This document shows positions 23,550-31,647 of a stretch of 64,000 nucleotides of DNA, piece after piece (the stretch's first letter is position 1; every line of letters begins with the position of its first letter). The notes beneath the pieces were generated by a model that ran no database searches, was not told the DNA's origin, and saw only the letters and a list, made by a program, of their open reading frames with translations. A program made the position numbers and the translations under genes. The DNA comes from CAVQZA01 sp963724805 (GTDB lineage: Bacteria; Actinomycetota; Thermoleophilia; Gaiellales; Gaiellaceae), in assembly GCA_963724805.1 (NCBI GenBank), contig CAVRWA010000006.1:1-64000 (forward strand), written 5' to 3'.

Positions 23550-24091
23550 AGCAAGGGGTCGACGGACGCCTGTCCGCCGGCGCAGAAGTGTAGCAGGGCG
23601 CGGCGAAACGCAGCCGCACCGCCGTGCGCGGGATGGCGCACGTAGGGCCCTCCGAGCGCACGCTGGGCGAGGCGGCCGACCGCGACGACCTGCCGTCCGG
23701 CGGCGAGCGCCTCGAGGAACGGCCGGCCGGCGCGGATCTCCTCTCGTGTCGGCGGCCGGTTCGAGACGGGATTGCCGGGCCGGTGCGGGTGAGTCGGGAC
23801 GAGGTTCCAGAGCACGACGTCACCCTCGAGGCCGAGCTCGGCGAGCACGCGGTGGACGACCGTCGCGGTCGCCTCCGCCGGGCCGGTCCCGGTCAGCTGC
23901 CGCTCGGAGGTGAACGGGATCCCCGACACGCGTGCGCCGCGGTAGCCGGCGGCCTCGCCCACGAGGAGGAGCGGCGCGCCGCGGCGGGCCTCGAGGTAGG
24001 CGGCAAGGCGCTCGCGACGGAGCGCCGAGTCGGCGTACTGGTTGTGGGTCGCCCCGATCCGGGCGGCGGCAAGCTCTTCGACGAGGCGCAC
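23546..24091 (-). CDS. uracil-DNA glycosylase superfamily protein
   Basis: 181 aa. Motif A region 'LLLVGEAAGYRGARVSGIPFTS', a central 'WNLVPTHPHRPGNPVSNRPPT' and a motif-B-like 'RHPAHGGAAAFRRAL' (HPxHG) fit the UDG superfamily. The catalytic motif is GEAAG rather than GEAPG, and no FeS-cluster cysteines as in families 4/5 are seen, so the exact subfamily is uncertain. It is the unusual first gene of the rplM-rpsI-glmM-glmS operon, starting at GTG 24091, and diverges from acylphosphatase. Confidence 0.8.
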   Translation of the reverse strand: MRLVEELAAARIGATHNQYADSALRRERLAAYLEARRGAPLLLVGEAAGYRGARVSGIPFTSERQLTGTGPAEATATVVHRVLAELGLEGDVVLWNLVPTHPHRPGNPVSNRPPTREEIRAGRPFLEALAAGRQVVAVGRLAQRALGGPYVRHPAHGGAAAFRRALLHFCAGGQASVDPLL

Positions 24092-24096
24092 CCGGT

Positions 24097-24103
24097 TAGC
24101 CTA
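24097..24103. promoter_or_regulatory. two divergent -10 boxes sharing the same bases
   Basis: Plus strand TAGCCT (24097-24102) is 6 bases before the acylphosphatase GTG at 24109. Minus strand TAGGCT (24103-24098) is 6 bases before the UDG GTG at 24091. The genes are only 17 bases apart, so the two promoters must overlap and compete. Confidence 0.5.
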
Positions 24104-24108
24104 CGCCC

Positions 24109-24378
24109 GTGCTCGTCAGGCGCCGACTCGTCGTCCACGGAGTCGTCCAGGGAGTCGGCTTCCGCGCCTGGGTGTGGCGCGCCGCCCAGCAGCGCGGCGT
24201 CGCCGGCCGGGCGCGCAACCGCCCCGACGGCACGGTCGAGGTGGTGCTCGAAGGCGAGCCGGACGCAGTCGAGTCGATCATCCGCGCCTGCCGCGAGGGC
24301 CCGCGCGGCGCCGTCGTCACCGAGGTCGAGGTCTCCGCGGAGGACTCCGAAGGCCTCTCCGGCTTCAGCGCCGGATAA
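24109..24378 (+). CDS. acyP: acylphosphatase
   Basis: Hydrolyses carboxyl-phosphate bonds such as in acetyl or carbamoyl phosphate. 89 aa, the standard size. 'VHGVVQGVGFRAWVWRAA' contains the phosphate-binding loop with catalytic Arg, and 'GVAGRARNRPDGTVEVVLEG' holds the catalytic Asn. The start is GTG at 24109, with a TAGCCT box 6 bases upstream. It is monocistronic and followed by a repeat element. Confidence 0.95.
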   Translation: MLVRRRLVVHGVVQGVGFRAWVWRAAQQRGVAGRARNRPDGTVEVVLEGEPDAVESIIRACREGPRGAVVTEVEVSAEDSEGLSGFSAG

Positions 24379-24415
24379 GCCGACCAGTCGAGACGCGCAC
24401 ACGGCAGACAGAGCC

Positions 24416-24500
24416 GGGGTCTGACCCAAAATTGTTAAGAGCGCATCGCGGAAATCCCTGCTCACGAGCGGTATTGAGGATCACGGCGGGGTCAGACCCC
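24416..24500. repeat. dispersed inverted-pair repeat, copy 1 (GGGGTCTGACCC ... GGGGTCAGACCCC)
   Basis: GGGGTCTGACCC (24416-24427) and GGGGTCAGACCCC (24488-24500) are inverted copies of one 13-base near-palindrome, 60 bases apart, in the gap between acyP and guaA. The inner sequence is unrelated to copy 2 at 45267-45338. The layout is like REP/BIME elements moved by RAYT-type enzymes; no such gene is in the window. Confidence 0.65.
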
Positions 24501-24542
24501 GAAACGGGAGTGTGACGAGATCCGCGCCAAAGGCGCGCGGCG

Positions 24543-26123
24543 CTACTCCCACTCGATCGTGGAGGGCGGCTTCGACGAGATGTCGAGCGTGACGCGGTTG
24601 ATTCCCGGGATCTCGTTGACAATCCGGCTCGAAATCGTGTCGAGCAGCTCGTAGGGCAGGCGCGCCCAGTCGGCTGTCATCGCGTCCTCGCTCGTGACCG
24701 CGCGGATCACGATCGGGTAGGCGTAGGTCCGCTCGTCGCCCTGCACTCCGACCGAGCGGATCGCCGGCAGCACGGCGAACGACTGCCAGAGCTCGCGGTA
24801 GAGCCCGGCCTTGCGAACCTCCTCCTGCAGGATCGCGTCGGCTGCGCGCAGCAGCTCGAGCCGCTCGCGCGTGACCTCGCCGATGATCCGGATCGAGAGC
24901 CCCGGCCCCGGGAACGGCTGCCGCCAGACCCAGCGCTCGGGGAGACCGAGCTCCTCGCCGACGCGGCGCACCTCGTCCTTGAACAGGAGCCGTAGCGGCT
25001 CGACGAGCCCCATCTTCATGTCCGCGGGCAGGCCGCCGACGTTGTGGTGCGACTTGATCTTCGCGGCCACCCCGTCGGTCCCACCCGACTCGATCACGTC
25101 GGAGTAGAGCGTCCCCTGCACGAGCCAGCGCACGTCGCCGAGCTTCGCCGCCTCCTCCTCGAACACGCGGATGAACTCCTCGCCGACGATCATCCGCTTC
25201 GCCTCGGGCTCCTCCACCCCGGCGAGCCGCGAGAGAAAGCGCTCCTCCGCCTGCACCGCCACGAGCGGGACGTGGAAGTGGCCGCCGAAAGTCTCGACCA
25301 CCTGCTCGCCCTCGTTCTCGCGCATGAGCCCATGGTCGACGAAGACGCAGGTCAGCTGGTCGCCGACCGCCTTGTAGACGAGCAGCGCGGCGACCGCGGA
25401 GTCCACGCCTCCCGAGAGGCCGCAGAGGACGCGGTCGGAGCCGACCCGGGCTCGGATCCGCTCGACCTGCTCCTCGATCACCGCGGCCGGCGTCCACGCG
25501 GGCGGCGCGTCGGCGATCCCGTACAGGAAGTTCTTCAGCACGTCCTGGCCGTAGGGCGTGTGCACCACCTCGGGATGGAACTGGACGCCGTACAGGCGCT
25601 TCGCCGGGTCCTCGAACGCGGCGATCGGCGTCGACGGCGAACCGGCGACGACGCGCGAGCCGGTGGGTGGCGCGACGACCGAGTCGCGGTGGCTCATCCA
25701 GACGGTCTGCTCGAGCGGGAGCCCTGCGAAAAGCGCGCCCTCACCCTCGGCCTCGAGCGAGGTCTTGCCGAACTCCGAGACACCCGTGCGGTCGACGCGG
25801 CCGCCGAGGTCCTGAGCCATCAGCTGCATCCCGTAGCAGATCCCGAGGGTCGGCACGCCGAGCTCGAACAGGGCGGGATCGACCCGCGGCGCGCCGTCCG
25901 CGTAAACCGAGGCGGGCCCGCCGGAGAGGATCAGCGCGTACGGGTTCCGCGCGCGCACCTCGTCGGGTGTGACCGCGTGCGAGACGAGCTCCGAATAGAC
26001 GCGCGCCTCGCGCACGCGACGCGCGATCAGCTGGGAGTACTGGCCGCCGAGGTCGACGACGAGGACCGGCCGCTCCTCCGGCGTCGGTTCGCGGGAGGGC
26101 AACCGAAGAACCTCGGCGCTCAC
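24543..26123 (-). CDS. guaA: GMP synthase (glutamine-hydrolysing)
   Basis: Aminates XMP to GMP. 526 aa. The class I glutamine amidotransferase has 'VLVVDLGGQYSQLIARRVRE', the Cys elbow 'LGICYGMQLMAQ' and the His/Glu 'YGVQFHPEVVHT'. The ATP pyrophosphatase P-loop is 'LCGLSGGVDSAVAALL'. The C-terminal dimerisation domain ends in the signature 'RVTLDISSKPPSTIEWE'. ATG at 26123. It follows guaB on the same strand after a 103-base gap, so the two GMP-branch genes are adjacent. Confidence 0.98.
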   Translation of the reverse strand: MSAEVLRLPSREPTPEERPVLVVDLGGQYSQLIARRVREARVYSELVSHAVTPDEVRARNPYALILSGGPASVYADGAPRVDPALFELGVPTLGICYGMQLMAQDLGGRVDRTGVSEFGKTSLEAEGEGALFAGLPLEQTVWMSHRDSVVAPPTGSRVVAGSPSTPIAAFEDPAKRLYGVQFHPEVVHTPYGQDVLKNFLYGIADAPPAWTPAAVIEEQVERIRARVGSDRVLCGLSGGVDSAVAALLVYKAVGDQLTCVFVDHGLMRENEGEQVVETFGGHFHVPLVAVQAEERFLSRLAGVEEPEAKRMIVGEEFIRVFEEEAAKLGDVRWLVQGTLYSDVIESGGTDGVAAKIKSHHNVGGLPADMKMGLVEPLRLLFKDEVRRVGEELGLPERWVWRQPFPGPGLSIRIIGEVTRERLELLRAADAILQEEVRKAGLYRELWQSFAVLPAIRSVGVQGDERTYAYPIVIRAVTSEDAMTADWARLPYELLDTISSRIVNEIPGINRVTLDISSKPPSTIEWE

Positions 26124-26226
26124 GCGCGCCCCTCGCCGGCGTCGGCTCCCGCTGGGCGAAGCCCGGCTCCGCCGCCGCCTGGCGCGGCCCGAGGAACGCG
26201 CGGGCAGGAGCGCTGGGTCCCAGACA

Positions 26227-27738
26227 TCACGGTCGCCTGTAGTTCGGGGCGTCCTTCGTGATCACGACGTCGTGCGGATGGCTCTCGCGGAGCCCCGCCG
26301 AGGTGATGCGGACGAACCGCGCCTGCTTGAGCTCCTCGATCGTGGCCGCACCGCAGTAGCCCATCGCCTGGCGAACGCCGCCGACGAGCTGGTGCAGCGT
26401 CGTCGCGACCGGCCCCTTGTACGGGACGCGCGCCTCGATCCCCTCCGGAATCAGCTTCTCGACGTCCTCGACGTCGCCCTGGAAGTAGCGGTCCTTCGAG
26501 AACCCGCGCGCCTTCATCGCGCCGAGCGAGCCCATCCCGCGATACTCCTTGAAGCGCTCGCCCTGGTAGAGCGCCACGTCACCGGGGGTCTCGTCGACTC
26601 CTGCGAGGAGCGAGCCGAGCATCACCGCGTCCGCTCCGGCCGCAAGGGCCTTGGCGACGTCGCCCGACGACGTCACCCCGCCGTCGGCGATCACCGGCAC
26701 GCCGTAGCGGGCGGCGACCTGGGCGCATTCGTAGACGGCGGTGACCTGCGGAACGCCGACCCCGGCGACGACCCGCGTCGTGCAGATGGATCCAGGCCCC
26801 ACGCCGACCTTGACGGCGTCCGCGCCGGCGTCGATCAGCGCCTCCGCCGCCTCGGCGGTCGCGATGTTGCCGGCGATCACCTCGATCTCGAAACGCGACT
26901 TGACCGTCCGCACCATCTCGAGCACGGCGCGCGAGTGTCCGTGCGCCGTGTCGACCACGATCACGTCGACTTCCCCCCCGACGAGGGCCTCCGCGCGCTC
27001 GAGCGCGTCGGAGCCGACGCCGACCGCAGCGCCGACCTGGAGCCGGCCGCGCTCGTCTTTCGTCGCGAGCGGGTACTGGATCCGCTTCTGGATGTCCTTG
27101 ACGGTGATCAGGCCCTTGAGCCTCCCGTCGGCGTCGACCACGGGCAGCTTCTCGATCTTGTTGCGGTGGAGGATCTCCTCGGCCTCGGCGAGGGTCGTCC
27201 CGGCCGGCGCGGTGACGAGGTTCCGGCTGGTCATCAGGGCCGAGACCGGCTGGGCGACGTCGTCCTCGAAGCGCAGGTCGCGGTTCGTGAGGATGCCGAC
27301 GAGGATCTCGCTCTCGTCGACGATCGGCACCCCGGAGATGTGGTAGCGCTCCATCAGCCCGAGCGCGTCGGCGACGCGATCGGTGGGGCGCAGGGTGACG
27401 GGCTCGACGATCATGCCCGACTCGGAGCGCTTCACCTTGTCGACCTCGGCCACCTGGGCTTCGATCGAGAGGTTTCGGTGCACGATCCCGATCCCGCCCT
27501 CGCGCGCGAGCGCGATCGCGAGCCTGGCCTCGGTGACCGTGTCCATCGCGGCCGAGACGATCGGCAGCTCGAGCGTGATCGCCCGGGTCAGCCGCGTCGA
27601 CGTCGAGACGTCGTTCGGCAGCACCGCGGACTCGGCCGGGAGCAGCAGGACGTCGTCGAAGGTGAGGCCCTGCCTGACGAACTTCTCGGCCCAGCCCTGG
27701 GCCCCCTCTTCCATCGTCAGTCCGCGCTCGACGTCCAC
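26227..27738 (-). CDS. guaB: IMP dehydrogenase
   Basis: NAD-dependent oxidation of IMP to XMP. 503 aa. Two CBS domains (about residues 95-215) sit in the TIM barrel; the active-site loop is 'GVGPGSICTTRVVAGVG' (catalytic Cys) and the flap region is 'MGSLGAMKARGFSKDRYFQ'. 'LTFDDVLLLPAESAVLPNDV' opens the barrel. The start is GTG at 27738, with GGGGAG upstream. It precedes guaA, and a 10-bp-stem hairpin lies in its leader. Confidence 0.98.
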   Translation of the reverse strand: MDVERGLTMEEGAQGWAEKFVRQGLTFDDVLLLPAESAVLPNDVSTSTRLTRAITLELPIVSAAMDTVTEARLAIALAREGGIGIVHRNLSIEAQVAEVDKVKRSESGMIVEPVTLRPTDRVADALGLMERYHISGVPIVDESEILVGILTNRDLRFEDDVAQPVSALMTSRNLVTAPAGTTLAEAEEILHRNKIEKLPVVDADGRLKGLITVKDIQKRIQYPLATKDERGRLQVGAAVGVGSDALERAEALVGGEVDVIVVDTAHGHSRAVLEMVRTVKSRFEIEVIAGNIATAEAAEALIDAGADAVKVGVGPGSICTTRVVAGVGVPQVTAVYECAQVAARYGVPVIADGGVTSSGDVAKALAAGADAVMLGSLLAGVDETPGDVALYQGERFKEYRGMGSLGAMKARGFSKDRYFQGDVEDVEKLIPEGIEARVPYKGPVATTLHQLVGGVRQAMGYCGAATIEELKQARFVRITSAGLRESHPHDVVITKDAPNYRRP

Positions 27739-27760
27739 GAAAGCTCCCCTCTATGCACGA

Positions 27761-27789
27761 AGCCCAGGCGCGCGCTTCTCGCCTGGGCT
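27761..27789 (-). terminator. hairpin between pfkB-like gene and guaB
   Basis: AGCCCAGGCG (27761-27770) pairs perfectly with CGCCTGGGCT (27780-27789), loop of 9. It is downstream of the PfkB kinase and 22 bases upstream of the guaB start, so it may end the first transcript or act in the guaB leader. There is no T run. Confidence 0.45.
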
Positions 27790-27856
27790 CACGAATCTCC
27801 GTTTCCGGTACCGACTCTCAACTGGACGGCAATCCTACCACCGCACCTGGACAGAG

Positions 27857-28813
27857 CTAGTCGGCGGCGACCGTCTCGAGCTCCTCGACGCGCACCGAGC
27901 CGACGAGTCGCGTCGCCTCGCGCGGGTCGAAGCGGCCGGCACCGACCTCGAGGATCGAGGCGGCGCCCGTCGCAACCGCGATCCTCAGCGCCTCCTCGAG
28001 CGGCCTCTCCTCCAGGCGCGCGGCGATGAAGCCCGCGAGCAGCACGTCGCCCGCACCGACCACGGAGACCGCCTCGAGACGAGGCGTCAGCGCGTGGAGG
28101 AGCCGCGCGTGGCGCTCCTCGCGCAGCAGCGCGAAGCAGTCCGTCTCGCCCTTGATCAGGACGTTGCGCGCGCCCTGCTCGGCGATCGTCTCGAGCGCCA
28201 TCCGGAAGTCCTCGGGCTCGGAGAACTCCTGGCCGACGAGGCCCTCGGCCTCGACCTGGTTGGGGGAGACGAGGAACGGCTCCGCCTCGACGCCGAGCCG
28301 CAGCGGCTCGCCCTCCGAGTCCAGCACCGTTCGCACGCCCGTCCGGTTCAGCTCGCGGATGGCGTCCGCGTAGAACCCGTCCGCGACACCGCGCGGCAAA
28401 GTGCCGGCGAAGACGACGAAGTCGGCGCCGCGCGAGAGGTAGGCGAGCTTCTCGAGCAGTATCTCGAGCTCGCTCTCCAGCACGGCCGGGCCCCACTCGT
28501 TGATCTCGGTGTAGGTGGAGCTCGTCGGGTCGACGACCGCCGTGGACGTGCGCGACTCGTCGTGGATACGCACGAAATCGTTCAGGATGGCCTCGCTGGT
28601 CAGCTCCTCGACGATGCGCGTTCCGGTGCGGCCGCCGACGAGCCCGGTCGCGACTACGGGGAGGCCGAGCCGCTTGAGAGCGCGCGCGATGTTGATCCCC
28701 TTGCCGCCCGCGAGCGTGAGCCCCTGGCTCGCGCGATGGCGATGGCCGAGCTGGAAGCTCGGCACCGTGAGCGTGCGGTCGATCGCCGCATTGAGCGTCA
28801 CCGTCACGATCAC
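27857..28813 (-). CDS. PfkB family 1-phosphofructokinase-like hexose kinase
   Basis: 318 aa ribokinase-fold sugar kinase of the 1-phosphofructokinase/tagatose-6-phosphate kinase group: 'VTLNAAIDRTLTVPSF' at the start, 'AGGKGINIARALKRLG', 'FAGTLPRGV' and the catalytic C-terminal motif 'VVGAGDVLLAGFIAARL' (Asp base). In FruK the last motif usually reads GAGDS; Val replaces Ser here. No fructose PTS gene is near, so the substrate is uncertain. The GTG at 28813 overlaps the upstream carboxypeptidase stop as GTGA. Confidence 0.87.
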   Translation of the reverse strand: MIVTVTLNAAIDRTLTVPSFQLGHRHRASQGLTLAGGKGINIARALKRLGLPVVATGLVGGRTGTRIVEELTSEAILNDFVRIHDESRTSTAVVDPTSSTYTEINEWGPAVLESELEILLEKLAYLSRGADFVVFAGTLPRGVADGFYADAIRELNRTGVRTVLDSEGEPLRLGVEAEPFLVSPNQVEAEGLVGQEFSEPEDFRMALETIAEQGARNVLIKGETDCFALLREERHARLLHALTPRLEAVSVVGAGDVLLAGFIAARLEERPLEEALRIAVATGAASILEVGAGRFDPREATRLVGSVRVEELETVAAD

Positions 28814-29982
28814 GAGACCCACCCCCAGAGATGATGAACGGTCCTGCCGGCATAGAAGCCTACGCGTGATGCCAGGCCCGGCCGCGACGCGGATCGCGCG
28901 GCCACGAGTCGGCGGCTGCCCACGAGGCGTCCGTCCTGGTAGACGCGCACCTCGCCGAGCGCCTGCCCCGCCGCGACAGGCAGCGAGAGCACGGCCGGCG
29001 CCGTGACGCGTTCCACGAAAGGCCGTCCCAGCCGAACGGAGCGGACGAGCGGCCGCTCGGCCACGAGCGCCACAGGCGCCCGGCCGTAGCCGGTCCCGGC
29101 GCTCGCGTAGGCGCGACCGGTCTGTACGAGCGGCGTGACCCGGTAGCGCGAAAGCCCCCAGGCCAGCAACACGCTCAGGTCGGAGTTGCGTCGGCTGCGG
29201 GTCGGGCTGCCGAGGATCGCCGTGTAGATGGTCAGGCCGTCGCCGCGGGCGGCCGCGACCTGGCACCAGCCGGCGCTGTCGGTGTGACCGGTCTTGACGC
29301 CGATCAGGCCCGGAAAGGTGCCGAGCAGGTCGTCCCAGGTCGTGAGATGGCGGCCGCCGGCGATGGTCGCCGTCCGCTCTCCCACGATCCGCCTGATCGT
29401 CGGGTTGTGCATCGCGACCTCGGCGAGCTTGACGACGTCGGCTGCGCTCGAGGCCTCGCCCTTCGCGTCGAGCCCGTCGGGCCGCACGAAGTGCGTGTCG
29501 TCGAGGCCGAGCTCCCGTGCTTTTGCGTTCATCAGCGCCACGAAGGCCGGAGTCGAGCCGTGGCCGACATGTCGGGCGAGGGCGACGGCCGCGTCGTTCG
29601 CGCTCTGGATCAGCGCGGCGGCGACGAGGTCGTGGACGCTGATCCGCTCGCCGGCGCGGAGGTTGATCGTCGACTCCCCCACCCTGGCGGCGCCGCGGTC
29701 GACGCGCACGACGTCGCTCAGCTTCGCGTGCTCGAGCGCGACCAGCACCGTCATCAGCTTGGTGATGCTCGCGATCGGCACTCTCGCGTGCGGGGCACGC
29801 GCGGCCAGCACCTCACCGGTGGAGGCATTGACGACGAGAAACGCGCGTGCCTCCGGGTTGGGCGGCGCGGCGAGCGCCAGAGCGGGAAGGACGAGCGCGA
29901 TCGCGACGGCGGCGACGAGAAGCCGGAGCGGCACGGGGCCACTGTACCTGCCGCGCGCACTACTTTTGTCATCGCGGATCAC
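28810..29982 (-). CDS. D-alanyl-D-alanine carboxypeptidase (S11 family, PBP5-like)
   Basis: Removes the terminal D-Ala from peptidoglycan stem peptides outside the membrane. All three penicillin-binding motifs are present: 'ASITKLM' (SxxK, Ser72), 'IQSANDAAVAL' (SxN) and 'GVKTGHTDSAGW' (KTG). A signal peptide (LLVAAVAIALVLPALALAA) precedes the domain, and a C-terminal beta-rich part follows as in PBP5. 390 aa from GTG 29982; a GTG at 29934 right before the signal sequence is an equally good start and would free the palindrome at 29978-29995 for regulation. Confidence 0.93.
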   Translation of the reverse strand: MIRDDKSSARGRYSGPVPLRLLVAAVAIALVLPALALAAPPNPEARAFLVVNASTGEVLAARAPHARVPIASITKLMTVLVALEHAKLSDVVRVDRGAARVGESTINLRAGERISVHDLVAAALIQSANDAAVALARHVGHGSTPAFVALMNAKARELGLDDTHFVRPDGLDAKGEASSAADVVKLAEVAMHNPTIRRIVGERTATIAGGRHLTTWDDLLGTFPGLIGVKTGHTDSAGWCQVAAARGDGLTIYTAILGSPTRSRRNSDLSVLLAWGLSRYRVTPLVQTGRAYASAGTGYGRAPVALVAERPLVRSVRLGRPFVERVTAPAVLSLPVAAGQALGEVRVYQDGRLVGSRRLVAARSASRPGLASRVGFYAGRTVHHLWGWVS

Positions 29983-29995
29983 CCGGGCGGGTGAT
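29978..29995. promoter_or_regulatory. 18-bp palindrome at the start of the carboxypeptidase gene
   Basis: ATCACCCG-GG-CGGGTGAT, perfect 8-base arms, with outer GTCATC/GATGAC also complementary. It overlaps the farther GTG start candidate. If translation starts at 29934 it would be an operator or leader hairpin. Confidence 0.4.
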
Positions 29996-30118
29996 GACGG
30001 CCCGGCGGGCCGACCGTATTACTGAAGTCAGCACGGCAGACGGGGCGTCCCCTCCGCTCCTATCGCCCGAGGCGCGCCCCGCAGACGCGTCCTCGCGCAC
30101 GCCGACTGCGGACGTTGG

Positions 30119-30156
30119 GTAGGGGCAGGCCCGCCTTCCTCCTGGGCCGCCCCTAC
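30119..30156 (-). terminator. long hairpin downstream of the pyrF operon
   Basis: GTAGGGGC (30119-30126) pairs with GCCCCTAC (30149-30156), and the stem continues GGCCC/GGGCC with one bulged base. It lies just past the small membrane protein gene on the minus strand. There is no U tract. Confidence 0.5.
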
Positions 30157-30168
30157 TCGCCGCTCACC

Positions 30169-30261
30169 TCAGCGCAGAAGCAGGACGACGAGCGTGACGA
30201 GGGCGAGAAACGCGATCGGCGCGCCCCAGTAGACGATCCGCCTGCGGGTCTCGGGGGTCAC
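30169..30261 (-). CDS. tiny single-span membrane protein overlapping the pyrF stop
   Basis: A 30-residue frame beginning GTG at 30261, overlapping the pyrF TGA as GTGA. It encodes a basic start (VTPETRRRIVYW) followed by one hydrophobic helix (APIAFLALVTLVVLLLR). The positive-inside topology, the precise 4-base overlap with pyrF and the terminator directly after it argue that it is translated by coupling. Below the size most gene finders keep; function unknown. Confidence 0.45.
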   Translation of the reverse strand: MTPETRRRIVYWGAPIAFLALVTLVVLLLR

Positions 30262-31187
30262 CACCCGGACACCGCCCAGACCTCGCGCGCCGTGCGGGCG
30301 GCCTCGGCCCCTGCTGCAGCGCGCCAGTCGAGCTCGACGTTGCGGTAGGCATAGATGATCGACCGTGAGGCCGAGACGAGCGCGCTCGCGGGGCCGCTCG
30401 TGAAGGCGCGCGCCACGTCGGCCGGCGTCGCGCCCTGGGCGCCGACTCCAGGCAGCAGGAAGGGAGCCTGCGGCATCAGCCGGCGCGCCTCGCCGACCGC
30501 GCGCGGGTGCGTGGCGCCGATCACCGCGCCCACGCTCGAGAGGCCGTCCTCGCCGACGAGGTCCTCTCCCCACTCGCGGACGAGCCCCGCGACGTGGTGC
30601 CAGAGCGGCTGCCCGTCCGAGAGCGTGAGGTCCTGGACGTCTGCGCCGCCCGCGTTCGAGGTCTTGACGAGGACGAACACCCCCGCCCCGTGCAGCCGGC
30701 AGGCCTGGAAGAACGGCTCGAGCGCGTCGCGGCCGAGGTAGGGGCTGACGGTGACCGCGTCGGCGAGCGGCGGCTCGTCGCCACGCGGCTCGACATAGGC
30801 GGCGGCGTATGCCCGGGCCGTGGAGCCGATGTCTCCCCGCTTGATGTCTGCGACGACCAGCAGCCCCGCGGTGCGCGCGTACGCGCAGACCTCCTCGAAG
30901 GCCTGCATCCCGTCGGCGCCGAGCGCCTCGAAGAACGCGATCTGCGCCTTGACGCCGACGACGTGCGGCGCGACAGCGTCGATCAGGCCGCGGCAGAAGC
31001 GCGTGACGGCGTCGGCGGCGTGAGCCCGGCCGAGGTGGACGTCCCCGCGCAGCTCGAGCGGCAGGAGCTCGACCCGCGGGTCGAGCCCGACGAGCAGCTG
31101 GCTGCGCTTGCGGGCGACCGCCTCCACGAGCCGGTCGGGGAACAGCGCCGTCGCCGCCTGGGTCGTGCTCTGCGCGTCCTGGGCCAT
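30258..31187 (-). CDS. pyrF: orotidine-5'-phosphate decarboxylase (type 2)
   Basis: Last step of UMP synthesis. 309 aa, the long type-2 form found in actinobacteria. 'SQLLVGLDPRVELLP' begins the barrel; the catalytic Lys-Asp network is 'LVVADIKRGDIGSTARAYA'; 'YLGRDALEPFF' and 'LLPGVGAQGATPAD' bind phosphate. ATG at 31187. It follows the HU gene on the same strand after a strong hairpin, and pyrE is two genes further upstream, so pyrimidine genes cluster here. Confidence 0.95.
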   Translation of the reverse strand: MAQDAQSTTQAATALFPDRLVEAVARKRSQLLVGLDPRVELLPLELRGDVHLGRAHAADAVTRFCRGLIDAVAPHVVGVKAQIAFFEALGADGMQAFEEVCAYARTAGLLVVADIKRGDIGSTARAYAAAYVEPRGDEPPLADAVTVSPYLGRDALEPFFQACRLHGAGVFVLVKTSNAGGADVQDLTLSDGQPLWHHVAGLVREWGEDLVGEDGLSSVGAVIGATHPRAVGEARRLMPQAPFLLPGVGAQGATPADVARAFTSGPASALVSASRSIIYAYRNVELDWRAAAGAEAARTAREVWAVSGW

Positions 31188-31216
31188 CGGCTACCTAGGG
31201 TAGACGGTCGAAACGA

Positions 31217-31245
31217 CGACGGGGGCCGCGTCGCGGCCCCCGTCG
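31217..31245 (-). terminator. 14-bp-stem hairpin between the HU gene and pyrF
   Basis: CGACGGGGGCCGCG (31217-31230) pairs perfectly with CGCGGCCCCCGTCG (31232-31245) around one central T. It follows the HU stop (31276) on the minus strand. The next bases read TTTCGACC. Confidence 0.65.
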
Positions 31246-31275
31246 AGATCATGCTTGGAGGGGGGACGGTCTCTC

Positions 31276-31557
31276 TCAGCCGCCCTTGACGGCCGCCTTG
31301 AGCTGGCTGCCGGCTGAAAACTTCGGCACGGTCGCTGCGGGAATGTGAACCTTCTGCGAAGGATTGCGCGGGTTGACACCCTCGCGGGCTGCACGGTTCT
31401 GCGTGGTGAACTTGCCGAACCCCGTGAAAGCCACGTCCTCGCGCCTCCTCAGGGAGTCGGTGATGGCGTCGAGGAACGCATCGACGGCCTTTCCCGCGTC
31501 TCTACGCGAGAGGCCGCTCTTGTCAGCGACTCGATCGACGAACTCCTGCTTGGTCAC
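31276..31557 (-). CDS. hup: HU family DNA-binding protein
   Basis: 93-aa nucleoid protein: 'VTKQEFVDRVADKSGLSRRDAGKAVDAF' helices, 'VAFTGFGKFTTQNRAAREGVNP' with the DNA-intercalating arm 'GVNPRNPSQKVHIPAATVPKFSAG'. The GTG at 31557 is chosen because it gives the canonical N-terminus and has AGGAGGG just upstream. No lysine-rich actinobacterial C-terminal tail is present, so this is the short form. Confidence 0.95.
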   Translation of the reverse strand: MTKQEFVDRVADKSGLSRRDAGKAVDAFLDAITDSLRRREDVAFTGFGKFTTQNRAAREGVNPRNPSQKVHIPAATVPKFSAGSQLKAAVKGG

Positions 31558-31647
31558 GTGTCCCTCCTGCTGTTGAGGTCGAGATCCAGCATCTGACACT
31601 AACAGGCCCCTCGGATGCGCTCAACCAAGCCGTTTTGCGGCGCTTTT

